Source: a virus
Direction: 5' to 3' (one strand)
Virus record (IMG/VR): IMGVR_UViG_3300037042_004475
Span: 1-30,893 of that record
DNA length: 30,893 bases
The notes under the pieces are model-generated. The model worked only from the letters and a program-made list of their open reading frames with translations, did no database searches and was not told the DNA's origin. Each line of letters starts with the position of its first letter. Position 1 is the stretch's first letter. Of the stretch, positions 5,884-11,506 are shown piece by piece. Position numbers and translations under genes: made by a program.

Positions 5884-6107
5884 CTACCCAACCTCAGTTT
5901 TCTTTCAGGTGACAGATAAGGATTATATGGGTCATCATAAGGATAGATGTATTCCGTCATCCAACCCCAAGATAACCCCTCCCAGAAGTCACCATATCCA
6001 TACTTATGCCCATCATTATAACAATCAAGGATATAAGGAAGGTGACGGAAACCCTCCACGAACCATTCCCACTTACTCATATTATAATAGGTGTCTCTGT
6101 CAGTCAT
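5877..6107 (-). CDS. Trp/Tyr-rich protein, 76 aa (intact copy)
   Basis: Starts MTDRDTYYNMSKWEWFVEG. Over a quarter of the residues are Trp, Tyr or Phe (HKYGYGDFWEGLSWGW, EYIYPYDDPYNPY). A GAGG ribosome site lies just upstream. The first 119 bp recur at the left edge of the window with three changes. It could be a small structural or membrane-surface protein; nothing identifies it. Confidence 0.6.
   Translation of the reverse strand: MTDRDTYYNMSKWEWFVEGFRHLPYILDCYNDGHKYGYGDFWEGLSWGWMTEYIYPYDDPYNPYLSPERKLRLGRW
5989..6107. repeat. Direct repeat, partner of positions 1-119
   Basis: This 119-bp stretch aligns end to end with 1-119, with three mismatches (97%) and no gap. Similarity stops right after the start codon on the upstream side and runs off the window on the other. 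The repeat covers the 5' half of a gene, so it is a gene duplication rather than an intergenic element. Confidence 0.9.
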
Positions 6108-6113
6108 AAGTCC

Positions 6114-6536
6114 TCAATACTTTTCTACACAAACAAACTGATTTGGTTCAAAGGAAATATAATACCACTTGTGCCTTGGTGAATATTCCCTATAACACCA
6201 ATTTTTCTCAATCTCAATATAGTCATTATACCACGAATGAAGTTCATTCACAAACTTCCTCATCTTCTTCACACTATAGAAACATTTTGTGTGTCTGCTT
6301 TCAGCACCCCACCAAATCACCTCATAGAAAATCCTGCGTTTGATTTTCTTGTATTGTTTTTTCATAACCATATCAGCAAAACTACTACCATACAAAGTAG
6401 TCATCAAATGCTTATCATATTGTCTTTGGAACTCTTCTGCACCTTCTTTGATTATATCATCCCTGATAAGTTTTTCAAAATCTACCTTACCAAAGAGTTC
6501 TTCAAGTTCTTGTGCTTTGGTTTTCATATCAGTCAT
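6114..6536 (-). CDS. Hypothetical basic protein, 140 aa
   Basis: Starts MTDMKTKAQELEELFGKVDF, with the ATG overlapping the upstream stop. Features are an N-terminal helical region, a basic stretch (MKKQYKKIKRRIFYEVIWW) and an aromatic C-terminal half (CYREYSPRHKWYYISFEP). The last part suggests a beta-rich domain. No motif permits a functional call. Confidence 0.6.
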   Translation of the reverse strand: MTDMKTKAQELEELFGKVDFEKLIRDDIIKEGAEEFQRQYDKHLMTTLYGSSFADMVMKKQYKKIKRRIFYEVIWWGAESRHTKCFYSVKKMRKFVNELHSWYNDYIEIEKNWCYREYSPRHKWYYISFEPNQFVCVEKY

Positions 6537-6724
6537 ACATCCCACTCCCTTGCTTCCCGATGAAGTTGGAATGCGGTAATGAAAATTAGTCCATCTTCAT
6601 CCAATCGGTTAGCAATCGTTTCCAAAACTGCCTTTGCTTCGTTATTTCGGCAGTCTTCATAAGTTTCTCCTGTGGGTGCGGTAGATATTGCCGTAGCAAT
6701 TAGTTGAAGTAGTTGAAGTGCCAT
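6533..6724 (-). CDS. Hypothetical protein, 63 aa
   Basis: Starts MALQLLQLIATAISTAPTG, followed by AKAVLETIANRLDEDGLIF. An AAAGGA ribosome site is present within the short leader after the cassette at 6748-6804. The helix pattern with 'VLETIANRL' recalls the 'AALRVLAD' protein of 1572-1811, but similarity is weak. Function unknown. Confidence 0.6.
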   Translation of the reverse strand: MALQLLQLIATAISTAPTGETYEDCRNNEAKAVLETIANRLDEDGLIFITAFQLHREAREWDV

Positions 6725-6747
6725 CAGTCCTTTGTGTGTATGAGTGT

Positions 6748-6804
6748 ATTATAGGGCATCCACAGGGGAATTGGTGGGGTCTTGTGCCAATTCGTCAGGT
6801 GTCC
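6748..6804 (-). promoter_or_regulatory. Punctuation cassette copy 3
   Basis: The block (6783-6804) carries small changes (GACACCTGACG, then AATTGGCACA) and begins at the TAG of the GIY-YIG endonuclease gene. TATAAT is at 6748-6753 after a 29-nt spacer; the ATG is 23 nt further on. About 50 bp covering leader, -10 and spacer are nearly identical to copy 8 at 9653-9709. Confidence 0.65.
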
Positions 6805-7487
6805 TAATCTATTCGTTTTCTTTTAGAAGTGTCTATACCTCTTGCTTTTTGATATTTTGTTAAGTTTCCTGGATTAGTAATGAAACCAGTTTCAAGACAT
6901 TCCCACTTTTGGGAATTTGTATTTTTACCTCCTTTGCTACTATGTTTGCTATGTTGTTCGGGTGTTCTTGAAAAAATACCAATATTATTTTCTCTACACT
7001 CTAATCCACTTTTTCTCCCAATTTCAATCTTTTCCTCCATAGTCATTCCGTGTATCCCAACTTTCATTTTATAACTTATACTTCCTCCCAATTTTCCTGC
7101 TTCACTAAATTGTCCCTTTGTATAACCAAAGAAACTAATTTTGTTTTTTCTATTGTTTTCTTGAACCTTTCTTCCAGTTTCTTTTGCTTGTTCTATTGGA
7201 ACATAAAACTTTGTGGAAGTTTGGTATGCTCTATTAACAAAGTGTTGGTTCTCAACTACTTTATAATAGTGTTGTAGAATAATCTCATCAACATATGCTT
7301 CTTCTCTCGTGGCATAATCACTTTTGAGAATAATCTTTTGAGTTGGTTTGAATGCTTTGTCTTTGAATGAACCAAAGTATTTTATATCTTCTTCTGGAAG
7401 ACATTTACATCCTCTACTTCCAATGTATCCTTTACCCCATTTTTCATAAGAATAATAGGTATAGTAATACTCTTTTGGAGTTTCCAT
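6804..7487 (-). CDS. GIY-YIG homing endonuclease, 227 aa
   Basis: Cuts DNA at a specific site to spread its own gene into phages that lack it. The N-terminal nuclease module has the GIY-YIG variant YYTYYS (residues 8-13) and GYIGSR (20-25, with the catalytic Arg25), then EEAYVDEII (62-70) holding the likely catalytic Glu. Residues about 120-175 carry Gly-rich NUMOD3-like DNA-binding repeats (GKLGGS, IGRKSG). It is free-standing: no intron or interrupted host gene is seen. Its leader has an inverted repeat, a terminator and a late promoter (see 7497-7578). The stop codon adjoins a punctuation cassette. Confidence 0.85.
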   Translation of the reverse strand: METPKEYYYTYYSYEKWGKGYIGSRGCKCLPEEDIKYFGSFKDKAFKPTQKIILKSDYATREEAYVDEIILQHYYKVVENQHFVNRAYQTSTKFYVPIEQAKETGRKVQENNRKNKISFFGYTKGQFSEAGKLGGSISYKMKVGIHGMTMEEKIEIGRKSGLECRENNIGIFSRTPEQHSKHSSKGGKNTNSQKWECLETGFITNPGNLTKYQKARGIDTSKRKRID

Positions 7488-7515
7488 AGTTCTACTCTAA
7501 TTTGGTGGTTATTAC

Positions 7516-7523
7516 TATTTATA
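7516..7523 (-). promoter_or_regulatory. T4-type late promoter (TATAAATA), GIY-YIG gene
   Basis: An exact match to the T4/cyanophage late promoter consensus, 28 nt upstream of the ATG at 7487 and inside the loop of the 7497-7578 inverted repeat. Recognised in T4 by the gp55 late sigma factor with gp45. Confidence 0.7.
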
Positions 7524-7527
7524 CAGG

Positions 7528-7548
7528 AAAAGCACCCGAAAGTGCTTT
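7528..7548 (-). terminator. Terminator-like hairpin before the late promoter
   Basis: Minus strand: AAAGCAC, loop TTTCGG, GTGCTTT, then a short T run. The TTCGG-type loop is shared with the hairpin at 10564-10585. It would stop read-through before the endonuclease gene. Confidence 0.6.
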
Positions 7549-7585
7549 ATCCCAACCTAAAAAGAACCACCAAATTAGGTATCAT

Positions 7586-7593
7586 TATTTATA
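7586..7593 (-). promoter_or_regulatory. Outer TATAAATA box
   Basis: An exact TATAAATA that includes the TAA stop of 7589-7783 and lies outside the outer repeat arm. RNA started here would contain both arms and the terminator. Equivalent outer boxes occur at 10625-10632 and 28108-28115. It may be a real promoter or the remnant of a duplicated box. Confidence 0.45.
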
Positions 7594-7783
7594 CTTGCCA
7601 ATCTCTCCCCTCATAATCCATCAGGCACATATCAGTTTGCTCCTTGTCGGTATAGTTATCATAAGCATATTGACGACACTCTTCTTCTGTGCCCTCAAAG
7701 AGTGTATCAAAATACTTGTGGTCTCCATCATACTCATACTTTACGAGAGACCACTGATCGTAGCAATCAGGGTAGTATGGCAT
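7589..7783 (-). CDS. Hypothetical acidic protein, 64 aa
   Basis: I start at MPYYPDCYDQWSLVKYEY; the longer reading would need a TTG start. The start lies inside the restored end of the upstream gene (overlap 7767-7783). Residues 27-50 (TLFEGTEEECRQYAYDNYT) resemble small phage proteins with an 'EEC-YAYDN' helix. Function unknown. Confidence 0.6.
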   Translation of the reverse strand: MPYYPDCYDQWSLVKYEYDGDHKYFDTLFEGTEEECRQYAYDNYTDKEQTDMCLMDYEGRDWQV

Positions 7784-7984
7784 CTTCGTTGTCCTTCCAG
7801 TAATCAAATTCAAGATTTACTTTAATCATTTCAAAAGCACCATCAAGTGTGGAAGCATAACCATCATAAATCCATCCCTATAAGCATCCTGCATCAGGTT
7901 ATAAAGTTTCGTAGAATCGGAAGATGAAAGATTGAGTAATTCTAGCAGTTCTTTGAGTTTAATATAAGTATTGTCGGAAAACAT
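7767..7984 (-). pseudogene. Frameshifted hypothetical gene (about 72 aa if repaired)
   Basis: The gene starts MFSDNTYIKLKELLELLNLS, 22 nt after the -10 box of the cassette at 8007-8063. Around position 7875 the frame appears to shift. In the starting frame it ends in an odd Met/Leu-rich tail (MMVMLPHLMVLLK, stop at 7826). One added T in TTTATGATGG would continue as YDGYASTLDGAFEMI and LEFDYWKDNEDAILP, ending at 7767. The repaired length is a whole number of codons, and its end overlaps the next ATG as neighbours do. It could be a true mutation, a sequencing error or, less likely, programmed frameshifting. Confidence 0.6.
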
Positions 7985-8006
7985 TTGAGTTCCTGTGTAT
8001 GAGTGT

Positions 8007-8063
8007 ATTATAGGGCATCCACATGGGGATTGGTGGGGTCTTGTGCCAGTTCTTCGGGTGTCA
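8007..8063 (-). promoter_or_regulatory. Punctuation cassette copy 4
   Basis: The block (8042-8063) follows the TGA of 8064-8414, with a 29-nt spacer and TATAAT at 8007-8012. The next ATG is 22 nt on, preceded by AGGAAC. Presence of the cassette shows that the open frame running through it from 8110 is not the true start. Confidence 0.65.
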
Positions 8064-8414
8064 TCAAACCCAAGTTCTAACATTTGCTTTTGGATGTTTC
8101 TTACAAGCATCCAATATTTTTTCTACAAAAGGAACAAAGTCCTTATAAGTTCCCCAACCATTAGAAGCATCAAACTGCTTAAAGTGTTCTGGATCAGATT
8201 TGAGGTTCTTCAATCCTTCTTCAAGAAGTGGAATTAACATCCCAGCAGTTGGATTTTCCCAAAGTTCATAAGGATGCCAAAGAGGGTAATAAATGCTTGC
8301 TTCCTCTGCCATCTTATTCAAGTTATGAGTAATATTTGCAGAATACAACTCAACCTTATGAGGTTCAGGTGCTCCCGTATCCAGTTCCATTTCAAGGTAG
8401 AAATCAAGAGACAT
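8064..8414 (-). CDS. Conserved phage/bacterial hypothetical, 116 aa
   Basis: Starts MSLDFYLEMELDTGAPEPHK, followed by ELYSANITHNLNKMAEEASI, LWHPYELW and FDASNGWGTYKDFVPFVEKI, with a C-terminal CKKHPKANV. I know this pattern (DTGxPEP, NITHN, NGWG, HP) from a family widespread in phages and actinobacteria and annotated as hypothetical. The conserved His, Asn and Asp residues suggest a binding or catalytic role, but none has been assigned to my knowledge. It is the first gene after the cassette at 8441-8497. Confidence 0.75.
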   Translation of the reverse strand: MSLDFYLEMELDTGAPEPHKVELYSANITHNLNKMAEEASIYYPLWHPYELWENPTAGMLIPLLEEGLKNLKSDPEHFKQFDASNGWGTYKDFVPFVEKILDACKKHPKANVRTWV

Positions 8415-8440
8415 AATAGTGTCTTTGTGTGTATGAGTGT

Positions 8441-8497
8441 ATTATAAGGCAAAACCACCTCCTTGTGGGAAGTGGTGTGCCAGTTCTTCAAGTGTCC
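8441..8497 (-). promoter_or_regulatory. Punctuation cassette copy 5 with strong hairpin
   Basis: The block (8476-8497) includes the TGA stop of the upstream gene (Asp-Thr-stop). The 29-nt spacer is a hairpin, ACCACTTCC then loop CACAA then GGAGGTGGT (one G-T wobble), ending in TTTT just before TATAAT at 8441-8446. Terminator and promoter share the same bases. The whole segment is nearly identical to copy 7 at 9343-9399. Confidence 0.7.
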
Positions 8498-8748
8498 TCG
8501 ACAATCAAGCAATAACGGCACTGGAAAGAAAATACATCTTTGTCGTGTGTTTTCTTCACACCATTTTCTTCCCAAGAATACACCACTTCATACCAAGGGT
8601 CTGTGCTTCCATAAGAATTGAGACCTTCAACAGTCACAACATAACCACAAGAACTAATCCAACGAGAACCAATTTGGATTTCGTGTGGTTTGAAGAAATG
8701 TCCGACTATGAATTTGTGTCCGTTTTGGATTTTAGTTTCGTAGTCCAT
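8488..8748 (-). CDS. Hypothetical protein, 86 aa
   Basis: Starts MDYETKIQNGHKFIVGHFF. The core (GSRWISSCGYVVTVEGL, DPWYEVVYSWEENGVKK) looks like a small beta barrel of SH3 or KOW type, with Cys at residues 35, 78 and 81. The final Asp-Thr-stop lies within the conserved block of the following cassette. Function unknown. Confidence 0.6.
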   Translation of the reverse strand: MDYETKIQNGHKFIVGHFFKPHEIQIGSRWISSCGYVVTVEGLNSYGSTDPWYEVVYSWEENGVKKTHDKDVFSFQCRYCLIVEDT

Positions 8749-8773
8749 CAGGTTTCTTTGTGTGTATGAGTGT

Positions 8774-8830
8774 ATTATAGGACATCCTGTGAGGTTTTGG
8801 AGTGCTCTTGTGCCAGTTTAAGAAGTGGTC
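8774..8830 (-). promoter_or_regulatory. Punctuation cassette copy 6
   Basis: The block variant (GACCACTTCTTA, then AACTGGCACA at 8809-8830) starts at the TAG of the 162-aa gene. There is a 29-nt spacer, TATAAT at 8774-8779, and the ATG after 25 nt. The spacer sequence is unlike other copies and has no good hairpin, while its length is unchanged. Confidence 0.65.
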
Positions 8831-9318
8831 TATGTGTTACGAATAGCAGGAGTTTCGCAGTTTTCAAGTGCCCATTTCATCCAGAACTCCAACCACATCA
8901 GACGCGGAAGAATAAAATCATATTTGTCTTCATCAGGAGTAATCCAAAGTTGGAGGTTTTTATCCCATTTAGAATAACCAGAAAATCCAGGAAGTTTGGT
9001 TGCCTTTTCCTTATATCTCTCAAGAGCACCATAAACTTCGTGATAATGCTCTTGAGTAATCGGTTTACATCCAGGATGGTTATAAATCAATCCTTCCCAC
9101 TCTTTGTAAAACAAATCATAAAGACCAGTTTCCCTACAAAAATCCGCCCATCCACTATAAGAAGGAGACCGTCTATTTGAGTTTCCAGTCATTTCATCAT
9201 TAGGAAATGTAGGTGCATCATCACTGCAAGCACCTTCAACTACCCAACAAGCATAAAGTTCCCCATCTTCTTTAGAAAATTCGGGAACTGCGTTTCCAAT
9301 TGTGATTGAGTAACCCAT
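8830..9318 (-). CDS. Hypothetical protein, 162 aa
   Basis: I use MGYSITIGNAVPEFSKEDGE, which lies 24 nt after the -10 box of the cassette at 9343-9399; the frame upstream of it runs through the promoter and is not real. Segments include ACWVVEGACSDDAPTFPND, YSGWADFCRETGLYDLFYKE, HPGCKPITQEHYHEV and a C-terminal LMWLEFWMKWALENC. Similar proteins occur in other phages and some bacteria as unannotated genes. The HPGC and HYHEV residues could bind metal, but I cannot name a function. Confidence 0.65.
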   Translation of the reverse strand: MGYSITIGNAVPEFSKEDGELYACWVVEGACSDDAPTFPNDEMTGNSNRRSPSYSGWADFCRETGLYDLFYKEWEGLIYNHPGCKPITQEHYHEVYGALERYKEKATKLPGFSGYSKWDKNLQLWITPDEDKYDFILPRLMWLEFWMKWALENCETPAIRNT

Positions 9319-9342
9319 AATGTAGTGTTTGTGTATGAGTGT

Positions 9343-9399
9343 ATTATAAGGCAAAACCACCTCCTTGTGGGAAGTGGTGTGCCAGTTATTCAAGTGTCC
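9343..9399 (-). promoter_or_regulatory. Punctuation cassette copy 7 with strong hairpin
   Basis: The block (9378-9399) holds the upstream TGA (Gln-Asp-Thr-stop) and reads ATAACT rather than AGAACT. The hairpin in the spacer (arms 9356-9364 and 9370-9378) is the same as in copy 5, with TTTT before TATAAT at 9343-9348. The ATG at 9318 is 24 nt downstream. Confidence 0.7.
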
Positions 9400-9629
9400 T
9401 GCGAGTATGCCTCAAGAATAGCACGGGCAACAGCAATTGCTACATCCTTATGTGCGATACTAATATCCTCACGAGCACCACCATCACAAGAAGTAATGAA
9501 GACACCAGAATTATCAACTATCAGTTCTACTCTGTGAGTTTGATTTTCTGCCTCATCAGTAAGTTCAAAGACATCAATCTTGCTACGAACAACATCGCAA
9601 CCGGGAAGTTTTGTGTAGAAATTAGACAT
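9390..9629 (-). CDS. Hypothetical protein, 79 aa
   Basis: Starts MSNFYTKLPGCDVVRSKIDV, then beta-rich VELIVDNSGVFITSCDG and a C-terminal helix AIAVARAILEAYSQDT. First gene after the cassette at 9653-9709, with a 23-nt leader and no clear ribosome site. No family recognised. Confidence 0.6.
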   Translation of the reverse strand: MSNFYTKLPGCDVVRSKIDVFELTDEAENQTHRVELIVDNSGVFITSCDGGAREDISIAHKDVAIAVARAILEAYSQDT

Positions 9630-9652
9630 AAGGTTTCTGTGTGTACGAGTGT

Positions 9653-9709
9653 ATTATAGGGCATCCACAGGGGAATTGGTGGGGTCTTGTGCCAGTTCTT
9701 CAAGTGGTT
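9653..9709 (-). promoter_or_regulatory. Punctuation cassette copy 8
   Basis: The block (9688-9709) supplies the TGA stop of the HNH endonuclease gene (Thr-Thr-stop). There is a 29-nt spacer and TATAAT at 9653-9658. It is almost the same as copy 3, which also follows a homing endonuclease gene. Confidence 0.65.
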
Positions 9710-10527
9710 TGTTTGAGTTTTCTACCAAGAACCCAACCTTCACCAGGACACTCTACTGCTCTTTTAGAGTTTCCGCATCCATCGTTCCACCATTTTTTTC
9801 CTTTCTTCGCTTCACTCTGTTTTCTTTTGGTTTCTTCAGAATGCGTTTTTCCATACATAGGATGATTTTCACCGGCATATTTACCTTTTTTTGATTTACC
9901 TATTTTTCTTTTTGTTTCTTCGGAAAGTAATTGTCCTTTTCTTGCTTTACTTATTTTTCTTTTCGTTTCTTCGGAGCGTGATTTACCATAATTGCAATGA
10001 TTTTCGCCCCTTACTGATTCGCTTTGTTTCCTTTTAGATTCTTCTGAACGTTTTTTACCCTTTTTCACTTCACTCTGTTTTCTTTTGGTTTCGGTAGAAT
10101 GATATTTTCCATAAAAAGGATTATCTTTTCCTCTTTTACCATAATTAGGATTATTTTTACCACTGCTTGCTTCACTTAATTTTCTTCTATGTTCTTCACC
10201 TACAATTCTATTTTTTAAATAAAGTGATAATCTACTTTTAGAACTTTCATAAAGATAAGAATTATATTTTTCACTGCGATTTTTCATAAGAACAAAAGCA
10301 GTAGTCATCTTTATAGTTCTTTTATCTTCTATTCCATATCTTTGAATACAAATCTTTTCTAATAATGCGTGTGATATATAATGTTCTCTTCCAGTAAGAA
10401 CTACTATTCTACTATTCTTTCCAAAGATACTTTTTGGAAATGTATGATGCTTTTCTGTATAACCTTCAGGAAGAATTCTATTCTCTGCTTTCCTGACGAT
10501 ATTACAATAAATCTTTAGATAATTCAT
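9700..10527 (-). CDS. HNH homing endonuclease with NUMOD3 repeats, 275 aa
   Basis: A free-standing mobile nuclease. The HNH core is at residues 25-53 (EKHHTFPKSIFG, then LTGREHYISH), supplying His27, His28, His49 and His53. Residues 115-245 carry about six NUMOD3-type DNA-binding repeats (NPNYGK, SEETKRKIS and variants). The C-terminal KWWNDGCGN segment is typical of this class. The gene lies between a late promoter plus terminator leader (10535-10617) and a punctuation cassette that provides its stop codon. Confidence 0.88.
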   Translation of the reverse strand: MNYLKIYCNIVRKAENRILPEGYTEKHHTFPKSIFGKNSRIVVLTGREHYISHALLEKICIQRYGIEDKRTIKMTTAFVLMKNRSEKYNSYLYESSKSRLSLYLKNRIVGEEHRRKLSEASSGKNNPNYGKRGKDNPFYGKYHSTETKRKQSEVKKGKKRSEESKRKQSESVRGENHCNYGKSRSEETKRKISKARKGQLLSEETKRKIGKSKKGKYAGENHPMYGKTHSEETKRKQSEAKKGKKWWNDGCGNSKRAVECPGEGWVLGRKLKQTT

Positions 10528-10552
10528 TTCTATTCTACAAGAACGGCATTAT

Positions 10553-10560
10553 TATTTATA
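10553..10560 (-). promoter_or_regulatory. T4-type late promoter (TATAAATA), HNH gene
   Basis: Exact consensus, 25 nt upstream of the HNH start and inside the loop of the inverted repeat. It comes right after the terminator hairpin at 10564-10585. Confidence 0.7.
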
Positions 10561-10563
10561 ATA

Positions 10564-10585
10564 GAAAAGGTGCCCGAAAGCACCT
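10564..10585 (-). terminator. Terminator-like hairpin in the HNH leader
   Basis: Minus strand: AGGTGC, loop TTTCGG, GCACCT, then TTTT. The six-base-pair GC-rich stem uses the same loop as at 7528-7548. Confidence 0.65.
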
Positions 10586-10624
10586 AATCTGTCTGTAGAG
10601 AATTGCCGTTCCTATAGACACTTT

Positions 10625-10632
10625 TATTTATG
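10625..10632 (-). promoter_or_regulatory. Outer late-promoter-like box (CATAAATA)
   Basis: Lies 7 nt beyond the stop of 10640-10888 and outside the outer repeat arm. It shares the string ATAAATAAAAGTG with the equivalent box at 28108-28115, which supports common descent of the two leaders. Confidence 0.45.
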
Positions 10633-10639
10633 CTTTAAG

Positions 10640-10888
10640 TCACAAGTCTTTAAAACTTTCTAATGCATTTTTAATAAAGAGTATGGAATTATAGTATTCC
10701 TCTCCGTCTTGACCTCCCATTACAATCGCCGCCAACTCTTCCAGAGCAAGTTTGATTTTTTCGTCTTTTGTGAGTTCCTCAAAGGTTTTGTTGGCAAGTT
10801 CCTCTCTTTCCATTTCTTTTACTGCATCAAGAACTTTATTCAAGTCTTCATCAGAAATATTACCAATAATTACTTTGTTTTCAGTCAT
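10640..10888 (-). CDS. Hypothetical helical protein, 82 aa
   Basis: Starts MTENKVIIGNISDEDLNKVL and is then almost wholly helical and charged (DAVKEMEREELANKTFEEL, KIKLALEELAAIVMGGQDG). Last gene before the HNH insertion point. The ATG overlaps the upstream stop. Function unknown. Confidence 0.6.
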   Translation of the reverse strand: MTENKVIIGNISDEDLNKVLDAVKEMEREELANKTFEELTKDEKIKLALEELAAIVMGGQDGEEYYNSILFIKNALESFKDL

Positions 10889-11226
10889 TCTTCTAATACC
10901 TCAATAATTCCTAAAATGTCTCTAACATTCACAACCAAAATCCCGTGGTCTCCATCAATATTGAAGTTATCATATCCACACTGTTCTACAAGTGCTCTGA
11001 AAGCAGAAGCAATCACCAGTTCTCTATCACCCTTTTGAGGGCGTAAAGTGTGCTCCATCGTTGCTTCTACAATCTTCTGTGATTGCTGTTGTGCTTTCAG
11101 TTTGCGGAGTTTCTGCTTTCCTTGTGCGGTGAGATAGTTTTTTGATTTTCTCAATTCTTCTATCTCTTGTGGTGATAAGTTCAACCAAGGAGCATTATCA
11201 GGTTCTGGTAGATTAAATTCAGTCAT
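10885..11226 (-). CDS. Hypothetical protein, 113 aa
   Basis: Starts MTEFNLPEPDNAPWLNLSPQ. A basic helical middle (KNYLTAQGKQKLRKLKAQQQ) is followed by a second domain (RELVIASAFRALVEQCGYD, then ILVVNVRDILGIIEVL). The N-terminal part could bind nucleic acid by charge, but no motif supports that. It overlaps its upstream gene by 8 nt. Confidence 0.6.
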   Translation of the reverse strand: MTEFNLPEPDNAPWLNLSPQEIEELRKSKNYLTAQGKQKLRKLKAQQQSQKIVEATMEHTLRPQKGDRELVIASAFRALVEQCGYDNFNIDGDHGILVVNVRDILGIIEVLEE

Positions 11227-11506
11227 TTGCTTTTACTCCGCAGTAAATATCAGGATAAGTGCCCGGATTTGTTTGTGGTTTTCCGGGAATAAGAGTAATA
11301 CCGGGATTACAAGGAATAGTAGTAGTAGGAGTGAGAGTACCGTAATGTGGAGGAGTAAAAACTAATGGAGATTTACTCAAATACTCTACAATTACATCAT
11401 AGTCCCAAGGGTCTCCACCATTAGATTTCCCAAAATCAATTGCTTCCTCTCTTGTGGGAAATGATGCTACGAATTTGTTATGATGGTAAAGTGAATAAAC
11501 TTTCAT
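11219..11506 (-). CDS. Hypothetical protein, 95 aa
   Basis: The N-terminal 40 residues (MKVYSLYHHNKFVASFPTRE, EAIDFGKSNG) form a beta-hairpin plus helix pattern, as in many small phage proteins. The C-terminal half is Pro/Thr-rich and probably extended (TLTPTTTIPCNPGITLIPG). It ends Lys-Ala-Asn-Asp in the 8-nt overlap module. Function unknown. Confidence 0.6.
   Translation of the reverse strand: MKVYSLYHHNKFVASFPTREEAIDFGKSNGGDPWDYDVIVEYLSKSPLVFTPPHYGTLTPTTTIPCNPGITLIPGKPQTNPGTYPDIYCGVKAND

Larger units (their letters stand above)
7497..7578 (-). repeat. Inverted-repeat leader of the GIY-YIG gene
   Basis: Two perfect 14-bp arms (CTAATTTGGTGGTT at 7565-7578 and AACCACCAAATTAG at 7497-7510, minus strand) enclose a terminator hairpin (7528-7548) and a TATAAATA late promoter (7516-7523). 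The inner arm is 9 nt from the ATG and touches the likely ribosome site (GAGTAGAAC). Long read-through RNA could fold and hide that site, while RNA started at the late promoter lacks the outer arm. Confidence 0.8.
10535..10617 (-). repeat. Inverted-repeat leader of the HNH gene
   Basis: The arms at 10604-10617 (CTATAGGAACGGCA) and 10535-10548 (TGCCGTTCTTGTAG), minus strand, pair over 14 bp with two G-U wobbles. They enclose a terminator hairpin and TATAAATA. The inner arm ends 7 nt before the ATG at 10527. Arm sequence differs from the GIY-YIG leaders, but the order of parts is the same. Confidence 0.75.

Noticed and set aside
7552-7590. A 12-codon leader peptide (MIPNLVVLFRLG) starting inside TATAAATAATG before the first GIY-YIG gene
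   Set aside because: Its stop is next to the terminator, which is suggestive, but the ATG overlaps the promoter-like box and no equivalent exists in the other leaders.
8318-8575. Minus-strand open frame of 85 codons across the cassette at 8441-8497
   Set aside because: It runs through the hairpin and -10 box and overlaps the well-supported 8064-8414 and 8488-8748 genes in another frame.
2276-9709. Regular repeats considered as a CRISPR array
   Set aside because: The repeat-to-repeat distance is 0.3-4 kb with genes between, and each repeat adjoins a stop and a start codon. They are regulatory cassettes.
10535-10640. tRNA-like fold in the inverted repeats near the endonuclease genes
   Set aside because: There is no cloverleaf, no T-psi-C loop and no acceptor with a conserved end; only simple stems are present.
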